A DNA stretch of 64,000 bases. Source: Lepiota brunneoincarnata (taxonomy: Eukaryota > Basidiomycota > Agaricomycetes > Agaricales > Agaricaceae). Positions 56,169 to 64,000 of the stretch are shown in pieces (the first letter of the stretch is position 1; every line of letters starts with the position of its first letter). Below the pieces are notes generated by a model that was not told where the DNA came from, ran no database searches, and was given only the letters and a program-made list of their open reading frames with translations. The translations under genes and the position numbers were made by a program. The stretch lies in the NCBI GenBank assembly GCA_023014365.1, contig JAEBUN010000002.1, positions 3,720,001 through 3,784,000 of the forward strand, given 5' to 3'.

Positions 56169-57506
56169 GAGCTCATGTTCACATTCCTGTCTGTCTCAAC
56201 GTGTATGAGTGATACTATCTGCGATTGTCTATTTCATGGTTCAGGTTTCTCCAGTCATATTGACTAATTTGATATACAGGGAGAAAGGAAGATTCGCCTT
56301 CGGAGGGAACGGAGTGCGTCGACCCAGCCGAGGGAGAGGGCCAGCGGAGTTATGCAATCTAACCTGAATCCTAGAGGCGCGGATGAAGCAGTGCAAAGGG
56401 AAAGCGGAACACAATTACCACATGGTGATGACGCACCGGGGGGTTGTGGAGGGGCCTTAAATATGGGCAATTGCCTGCTCGCCGGCCCCGGTAGGACCTG
56501 GGAGCCAGCGCACACATGAACGCCGCTGAGTGTTGGCGATCATGGGTCACATCGACATTGCGGTATTCATCAGGGTCCTAGCAGGCCCCAATCTCGTCGT
56601 TTGGATCAGTACCTTTGGAGTAGGCGGTATGAATTCTACACACCGAATAAGAGTGAGGCGAGAAACACAAACTGGTCCGACGGTGGCTTCATCCGTGGCA
56701 CGCTACTTGGGGCTTTCTTCTAAATATCTTCACCGAATAGCGCACTTGTTCAGGAGTTTTGATTCTATGCCTCTTTGTATTTAAGCAATGTTATTTCGTA
56801 GGTGGTCGCAAAGTTAAAAAACCTGTGCCCGAATCTGTGCACATGAGAACAATACGGCAAGTGCCATCATTCTGGTGTGTACGGAGTTTAAGGCCTAGGA
56901 ACCGGTGCCGTTTGTAGTCATGAGTCCTGCCTGGACTTGATGATGTTGGTAGTTTCAGATGCACTCGAACATTCCTGGGATTCTCAAGATGACCACTGGT
57001 GGTTGGCACCTTGTTCTGTGGTCTGATTCCATGCATTGATATGAACTCCCACTTGCCTACCTCACCCTTTCGTTGTAGTGAACGAGGGAAAAGAAATGCA
57101 CCCCGTCCAGATACTACCAATGATGATTTGCCTCAGGTCTTAAAGATGATCGATGAAGGTTACACTCTTGATGATGCAAGTACGTTGGGACTGATGCTCC
57201 AAGACTGTACCGATTGAGATATTTAGACGCCCGTATTGGGAGCACGAAGGGGCACTAAACTAATACTCCATCCGAGAACACCGCCCAAGTTTCGGCATGG
57301 CAATGCCATTGATGATCACTTATCGGCTATACGGAAAGCTCCTCCACAGACATCATCCTAAGGGATAGACCGAGCTGTGTGGCTGGTCATCTGATTCAGA
57401 TGGAAATTCTAGTGCCTCATACTAACCAGAACCGTATTTAACAGCGAATCCAACGGCGACGGTAAATGCCCCGACTCTCATTCCCCCAAACTTCGCGTCC
57501 CCGAGA
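56169..57506. other. Spacer between units B and C
   Basis: The first ~480 bp is the duplicated flank also seen after unit A. 56800-57220 contains unrelated short ORFs. The last ~250 bp resembles the upstream flanks of the other units. No gene recognised. Confidence 0.4.
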
Positions 57507-59453
57507 ATGTCTGACTGGGGCCTCACGTACGATGACTTGGAATCGGATTTTCGCAGCAAGCGGGTCAGGGGCTACGGTGCCTGTATAATTTCACTGGTTC
57601 TACCGACAAACGTGAAATAACTGACCTGAATCCCTGTCAGGTATCGCACTGTCACTGGTCCTCTATGATTCTTTCTACATGTTGCCACAGGAGGTGGGTG
57701 GGAACCAGCTGACATTTGCGTACCCCAGTCGCTCATGAAAGCGCAGGTTAACTACGTTCACCGGTACTCGGATTTGAGATTGATTGATAAATGCTTGCTA
57801 ATGTTGCCGGAGAGGGCCGTGGTCGATCACTAGAATCACTTACATTTCGTTTCGATTATCCGCCATCGCATGTCTCATGTACGTCTTCTGCTGTTCATTC
57901 CCAAACTCGCAGACCAGCTCAACAAGCTCCAGAATCTACGTCTATTGTATGTGCTATCGGTTCGCTAGTCTGGTTGTCGTCGACATGTTATATGATACAA
58001 CAGATCATGATACAAATTATATTTCGTCGCCTGTAAGTCCATCCAACTCGTCCGTAACCCTTCAAACGAACTCAGCCATTCACAAGGTGTATGCCGTTTC
58101 TCAGGTCTGAGATTTTCATCTGAATCATATCGTGATCCTCTTAGCTGTGGTGCTGTGGTATTCCTTCTGCCACTGTACGTGTACGCTTTTACCTCATAGC
58201 CCTTGACAAATCGGCTGTTCTAGGCTTCGGGATGTTGTGCTACCCGCAACAATGAAGACGTTACTGGTTTTGAGGTTGTGTGCATTGTGGAGCTATAAAT
58301 TCATAGGTGAATAGTGTCAGTGTGAGGATATTACTTATAACCGCTGAACTTGGATCCAAACATGATAGTTATGATCATTCTTGGTTCGGTGATAGCTAGT
58401 ACGTACATCCTATTCGTATGAGACCTGCAGGTTTATCTTGGTTGATATATATGCCTGTGCTGCAGTTGAGCTACTTGTACGTCGCACATTTTATAATCGC
58501 GTTGTGTTATTAACAACGAATCAGGCCGGTATATTATTTGTGGTTTTAGTAGCAATCATTGAAGAACCAAACCGAATTGGCGGATACCCATTGAATGGCT
58601 GCTTTTTCAATTTTACAACCGATGCTCAGCACGATTGGATTCATTATGCGGATATGACAACCTGGTTAGTACCTCTTATTTAGAAAGTGCAGGGTCTGAC
58701 GCTAGGAAGGATCTGCCGATGTGCTTGTACTGGTACGAATGCTTGTTCCCTGTCTGCCCACTTACTAAACTTCATTCATCGTTAGGTGTCGAAGCCGTGC
58801 TGACACTTATCAAGCTCTTCCAACTCATCAATCAGACCAGGATCGGGGAGAAAACACTCTGGGGAAGCCTATTACTTTTGAAAAAGTCTACTCCAATTAT
58901 ATACGTGTTCTACCGTGATGGAACACTGTTCTTTATCCCGTGAGTAGTTCGCCCTGACAACATGAATGATATACAATTCCTGAGGGTGGTCGTGCTCACG
59001 ATATAGCATTTTTGGTATGAAAGCATTGTCTGTGATGTCATATCCACTGATCTAAGTGAGCATACGCTGCAGTTGTAAATTTGCTCGGACTCTTGGCAGA
59101 GTTTCCACAATACCGATCCGTTTCCAATGCAACGGCCTGGTCAGAGTGCGTCGCCGCGTTCCCTTCCCGACGAGAAAGTAACCTTACTAATTCTCTACAC
59201 AGCTGGCTTTTGGTTGTGTACTATCTTTGCGTAAGTTCCCCGCTCCTCGAGCAATAGCGTCATAGTTACCAAGCCTCATTAGGGAACACGCTTGATCATC
59301 AATCTCCGGAAGGCAAATTGCAAGCTTTCACAAACCCTAGCGTCAAAGAGGCTTGCCACCCTGCAATTCCACCATTCAGACCAAGAAGCTGCTTTTAGTT
59401 GTTCGACGAACCTTGCTGATGACTTCAGTGCCGTCGTAGAGGAGGTGCATTAA
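57507..59453 (+). CDS. DUF6533-type multi-pass membrane protein, array unit C
   Basis: Starts MSDWGLTYDDLESDFRSKRV. Conserved exons read ALSLVLYDSFYMLPQEVNYV then GPWSITRITYISFRLSAIAC, and later LRDVVLPATMKTLLVLRLCA with LWSYKF, GILFVVLVAIIEEPNRIGGY, VEAVLTLIKLFQLINQTRIG, YVFYRDGTLFFIP, NLLGLLAEFPQYRSVSNATA, SWLLVVYYLC and RLIINLRKANCKLSQTLASK, ending EEVH at 59451-59453. More diverged from A and B than they are from each other, and closer to D in its distal half (both have LASKRLATLQF). The middle intron-exon joins are not fully resolved. Confidence 0.65.
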
Positions 59454-60664
59454 AATTCTCATTCACCCATTGGCCTGCTTCAATGTGTATCTATGATGCC
59501 GCCTGTAATTGTGTATTTAATGAAACAGTTTTCTCTCTGTTGGTGACCTGTATGGGCTTGCCAGACAAGAGGAAAGATGGGGGATACATGAAGTTCTAGT
59601 CTGCTTACCTGTAATTCAGCGTCCCCCTGGCTAAAGCCACATTAACTCACATCAGGAACTGAAAAAGGCACCAAATCAGACGTACACACACGAGATATAA
59701 ATAGGTATGTTTCCGCCCCAGCCTGTTGCAGTGCGGTATGCCCGCCCTGGCTGATGGGCCGTTCGCGTAGGGTCCCTGACAGGGGTCGGACCTAGGGATT
59801 TGTGGACTTGATGAGGTTGAAGGACAGGTTTAGCGTTTGATTGGAGCATGAGGCACTTAGCTTCGATCAAATTGGTGGCGGATGTATCCATCCGCCTTGA
59901 ATCCACCCTCTTTCCTTGCACCGTGATTGAGAAGAGGATTGGACTGGTGGGAGACTGAGGGAAAGGGAATCATCTCAACGGGGAGCTGTAAATGGAGAAG
60001 CTGGCCCCAGGTCACGAAGGTCAGAATTACAATGTCGATAGCGCAGGAACCCATACATTGTTGTCGCCTCGATCCTGTGCATGGTTGGGCATAGGTTGAG
60101 ATAAATCCACATCTCCAAGTAGCCACTTGTGTCGGAAGGTGGCGGGCACTAAACTAGTGTGCCACCACCCCGAGAACACAGCTCACGTTTTTGGTTTTCG
60201 ATGAAAGCGTAAACAAGCAACACCTCGGTTCCGAGTGAAATCACGACCAGAAATAACGGTGAAATAATCAGGATTGCTTGACCTGGGCTAAGCTTGGCCA
60301 AGAGTTCAGATATACTTTTAGACACTGGAGTGACTGTTAACTATAGTAGGCCATGCTGGCAGTCTCGAGCTTGACGTTGTATTCATCGTGATTTTGAGTC
60401 GTTTCTGGACTCTGAGTTCCGTTCGTTTTTTTTGTATCATGGTGCAGTGATACCTAGAGGGCTGTGTACACTGTAATTGATGATCACTCTGTAATCAGCC
60501 CTGGTGGATGTCATTCAAGCTGATCGGGTAGAAGTAGGCGTAAACCTGATTCGGATTGGAACTCTAGCACACCCTACTGACCAATTCACATTTAATTGCA
60601 ATCCAATAGCTATGGTGGACCATCTGACGTTACCAACCCTCAGTTCCCTATGAGTCTACCAAAG
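59454..60664. other. Spacer between units C and D
   Basis: No gene recognised; several short ORFs on the minus strand around 59680-60130 lack any motif. The last ~120 bp resembles the upstream flank of the other array units. Confidence 0.4.
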
Positions 60665-62584
60665 ATGTCTGACTGGAGCCTCAGCGACATTGAATGGCAT
60701 ACGCGGACTGACCGAATCAAAACCTACGGTGACTGTATGATTTTGTCGTTGCCATCGATGGATCTCATATAGTTAATTTCCACCTTTCCAGGTATGGCGC
60801 TCTCGCTAGTCCTCTATGATTCCCTCCTCATGTTGTCACAGGAGGTGAGTACGCACTGGCTTATCTTTGGCTGGCATCCCAGTTGCTCATGGGAGTGCAG
60901 GTTAACCATATTCACCCGTATGTGCATGAGGACATCAACTGGGCAATACTCGTTAACATCACTGTAGAGGGCCGTGGTCGGTCACCTGATCAATTTATAT
61001 GTCATTTCGTTTCTCCGCCATTACATGCCTTATGTACGTCTCCTGCCATTTCTTCCCCAACGCAGATGAGCTCAGCAGACTCCAGACTCTACGTTTACTG
61101 TATGTGTCCTTGATTCACTGGTCCACTTGACATCACAAAAGATATTGTGACATTTCAGTTCATGGGACGGGTTATATTCCTCCCTCAGTAGGCCTATCCC
61201 ACCGTTATTTTTCGCAGAGACTCAGTTATCCGCCAGGTGTAGGCTATTGTTGGGAGTTGAGATATTTATCTGACTCCTTTTTCAGCTGTGGTCTTGCGAT
61301 ATTTGTGCTGCCACTGTATGTGTATTCATTTGTCTCACAGCCCTTGAAAATGATCTGTCTTAGGCTCCGGGATGTCCTAATGCCTGCAGCAATGAAAACG
61401 TTGTTAGTCTTGCGATTGTGTGCACTGTGGGAGTTTAACTTTGCAGGTGAATGATTATACTGTCGGGACATCCAGGTCTCTGACCATAAATCTTAAATAT
61501 GTCAATAGTTACTAATATTCTTGCTTTTGTGACGGCTGGTACAGTTCCATCCCGTTTGTCCAAGATCCACGGATATATTTTGACTGATGCACACCGGTAT
61601 TGTAGTCGAAATATTGGTACGTTGCACATGTTTATACCTGCGTTACATCATTAACAGCAAGTCAGGGAGGTGTATTATTCGTAGTCTTAGTCGGAATTCT
61701 TGAAGAACCAAACCGGGCTGGAGCAGATCCATTGCATGGCTGTTTTTTTAACTTTAAAACAGAGCTACAATACGAACTAATTCACTTTACGGATACAACG
61801 CTCTGGTTAGTACTTTTCCCATATAAAAATTGCAGATGCTGACGTCAAGAAGGATCTGTCAATGTGTTTGCAGTGGTATGACCCCATATTTATGTACATC
61901 TGCCCACCTGATCCGATCTCATCAACCTCCATGCTAGCTATTGAGGTCATGCTAACGCTTGCCAAACTCTTTCAACTCATCAAGCAGACTGGAATCATGG
62001 AGGGCACCCTCTGGCCAAGAATGTCGCTCCTGAGAAAATCTACCCCACTTATCTATGTGTTCTACCGTGACGGAACATTGTGTTTCTTCCCGTAAGCAAA
62101 TCGTCTCAAAATGAGTGATAAATAATTGCTGAGGATTTGCGCACCAACCTATAGCATATTTGGTAGGAAGGCCTCTTTTGTCATACTGTCTCCACTTGGC
62201 TGAACGGACTCCATGCAGTTGTCAACTTGCTCGGACTATTGGCAGGGTATCCACAATACCGGTCTGTTTCCATTGTGACGGGCTGGTCGGTGTGCGTCGT
62301 TCGTTCCCTTCTCCATGACAAAGTAACTTACCCATTCATCAGCTGGCTTGTGGCTGTGTACTATCTTTGCGTAAGTCTTCACTCCCCGAGCGGTGCGCTG
62401 GTTTTATCAGATTCATCAGGGAACGCGCTTGATCATCAATCTCCAAAGTGCAAATTGCAAGCTTACACAGACCCTAGCTTCGAAGAGGCTTGCCACCTTA
62501 CAGTTCGCCCATTCAAACCGAGAGACTACCAATTCGACGAACCGTGTTGGTGACTCCGTTGCCATCGTAGAAGAAGCGGTTTGA
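60665..62584 (+). pseudogene. DUF6533-type membrane protein, array unit D, premature stop
   Basis: Starts MSDWSLSDIEWHTRTDRIKT (an in-frame upstream ATG gives MSLPK). Exon 2 gives ALSLVLYDSLLMLSQE. In exon 4 the segment homologous to GPWSIT-R-T in B and C reads GPWSVT followed by TGA (about 60987-60989), where B and C have AGA. Downstream blocks remain well conserved: LRDVLMPAAMKTLLVLRLCA, GVLFVVLVGILEEPNRAGAD, VEVMLTLAKLFQLIKQTGIM, YVFYRDGTLCFFP, NLLGLLAGYPQYRSVSIVTG, RLIINLQSANCKLTQTLASK. So the lesion is either young, bypassed by splicing, or an error. Ends EEAV at 62582-62584. Confidence 0.6.
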
Positions 62585-63069
62585 AAATTCCTCCTTCACT
62601 CATTTGTTGCTTTGACGAACATTGGCAATGCTATCCGTAATTATGTATATATTTCTCTTGGTTGTACAGACTTGTCAAATGAGAGGAGATACAAAGTGCT
62701 AGTCTTCACGTCTATAATTCAGCACTCTCAGAGACTTGAAAGCCACTTACCAACTCACATCCGAACCCAACTTAAAAATGCACCTATATGAAATCCTTGT
62801 GTATGTGGGCATGGTTCGGTCCGAGCACATCGTTCATGTCCCAACTGAGACATGTGATGTCTGCACGAAGTCCTGGACACATGACCTCTCTTCGCTATAG
62901 GTCAACATGCCCTATCCACTCTGGGTTTACGCCTCCTCGATTTGCTATGGGCGTATGGTCCCTCTATCCCCTTCCATATGGGCTTATGCACCCGCTGTTT
63001 GCCATAGATCAACACACCCCCTATTCGCCTCTATTGGCAACGGGGCCATGCACCCTCTTGCCATTTGAA
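62585..63069. other. Gene-free flank after the array
   Basis: Resembles the 3' flanks of units C and D at its start, then a Pro/His-coding repetitive stretch without gene features. Confidence 0.35.
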
Positions 63070-63300
63070 CCGCCTTTTGGGGGTGAGCATGCCTCGCCAG
63101 CACCGCATCGACTGGGGCGGTTCTTGGGTAACCCGACTACGCTCTCCTCCTCAACCTCACCACCCTGGGTCTACGGGGCTTGAGGGAAGCCCCGTTCCCC
63201 TCTCCTAGCCTACACAATATCGAGTTTTATCATTATACATCACTCGCAATTTATAACACATGTCTTATATTATCTGGATCCTTCACAGCACAAGGGATTG
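63070..63300 (+). repeat. Dispersed noncoding repeat R, copy 3 (partial)
   Basis: Matches the distal half of 22165-22560 and 53455-53880: CTCCTCAACCTCACCACCCT, GGGGCTTGAGGGAAGCCCC, ACAATATCGAGTTTTATCAT, then TTATCTGGATCCTTCACAGC as in the second copy. Confidence 0.6.
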
Positions 63301-64000
63301 GAGTCGCTCTTCGAGGAATACAAGGCGCAAGGTTCTAGCATGAAACAGATGATTAGGCTCGAATCAAATGTTCGACTGCGTGTGTTTATTGGTCGATCCT
63401 TGGCACTACTATTCGAGGAGAAAGCTAAATCACAGTGTCTCCCCAGTGACCTCTTCTTGCGGACAGCGGAGTAAAAAGGCAATCCATCTCATTTATTAAC
63501 AACGCAAAAATCTGGTACCTCATTAGTTGGCCGTACCCATGGCGGAGCACCAATTGGGATATTCTTCAAGGAACCGCTTGCATCGGGGTGCAAAGAGCAT
63601 TAGACTACCCATTCGAATGAAGTGACAAAACACTTATTAATTAGTAATGCATTGTGCTATATAAGTAAATACCTGTTAAGTACACCCATCCCTTGATAGT
63701 GAACACCGAGTTTCATGCCTTGTGTCCATTTTGACAGGATGGGACCTTAGACTAGACAAATCCTATTATGTGAAGGGGAGTTACATATAAAGAACCTTCA
63801 AACTTGACTGAAACTGTAGGCTTACCAAATCACACTATTATAAATACATCATCATCAGTGATTGTTGATCAACTCGAGCTAGTGATTAGTGATCAGCATG
63901 TCACCGATATTATTGACTCTATTCAGTTCAACATCAAACTGTCAATGAAAATGTGAACAAATACCTCAGTTCCGAATAGTGATCAGTGAGATAATCAGAA
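63301..64000. other. Gene-free right end of the window
   Basis: AT-rich; contains several GATCA/TGATC-type short palindromes (about 63860-63990). No ORF with coding features. Confidence 0.35.

Noticed and set aside
62788..63183. 131-codon plus-strand ORF
   Set aside because: Pro/His/Leu-rich imperfect repeat with no start context, introns or family motif; overlaps repeat R.

Overview
The window reads as nuclear DNA of an agaricomycete basidiomycete (mushroom-forming fungus, probably Agaricales). Genes carry many GT-AG introns of about 50-75 bp. The accessory families (NACHT NTPases, DUF6533-type membrane proteins, secreted cysteine-rich proteins, an agaricomycete Ty3/gypsy element) are typical of that class. 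No rRNA, tRNA or CRISPR was recognised.

Layout. 1-5000: two tandem minus-strand NACHT genes; copy 1 is broken by a 1-bp insertion, copy 2 is intact. 5667-19492 is a compact housekeeping block: a GH85 endo-beta-N-acetylglucosaminidase (ENGase; two single-base frame breaks), an Hrp1-like two-RRM RNA-binding protein (minus), the PdxT/Sno glutaminase of vitamin B6 synthesis, a secretory S10 serine carboxypeptidase with 15 exons, the Rna14/CstF-77 mRNA 3'-end-processing factor, and a small PUA-like (ASCH-type) protein. 20770-31450 is a duplicated accessory region: a short NACHT gene, a small secreted Cys-rich peptide, an unrecognised coding stretch, an intact third long NACHT gene (plus strand), and a decayed second copy of the short NACHT gene. 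The duplicated block of that decayed copy is split by a 1.1-kb non-autonomous TIR transposon.

32011-40074 holds a solo LTR and a full-length but dead Ty3/gypsy retrotransposon. Nearly every lesion in it is explained by CpG to TpG/CpA decay. 40190-40911 is a predicted GPI-anchored Cys-rich secreted protein. 44067-47586 carries two tandem paralogous membrane proteins of unknown function. A 59-bp perfect palindrome flanked by a 5-bp direct repeat lies at 48154-48212. 51058-62584 is a four-unit tandem array (period about 3.2 kb) of DUF6533-type multi-pass membrane proteins; the last copy has a premature stop.

The conserved block contains two factors of one pathway, Rna14 (CF IA) and an Hrp1-like protein (CF IB), about 5 kb apart. 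The rest is a fast-evolving segment of NLR-like genes, receptor-like gene arrays, transposons and relics. Exon coordinates were derived by hand from reading-frame continuity, splice dinucleotides and family motifs; no alignment tool was used.
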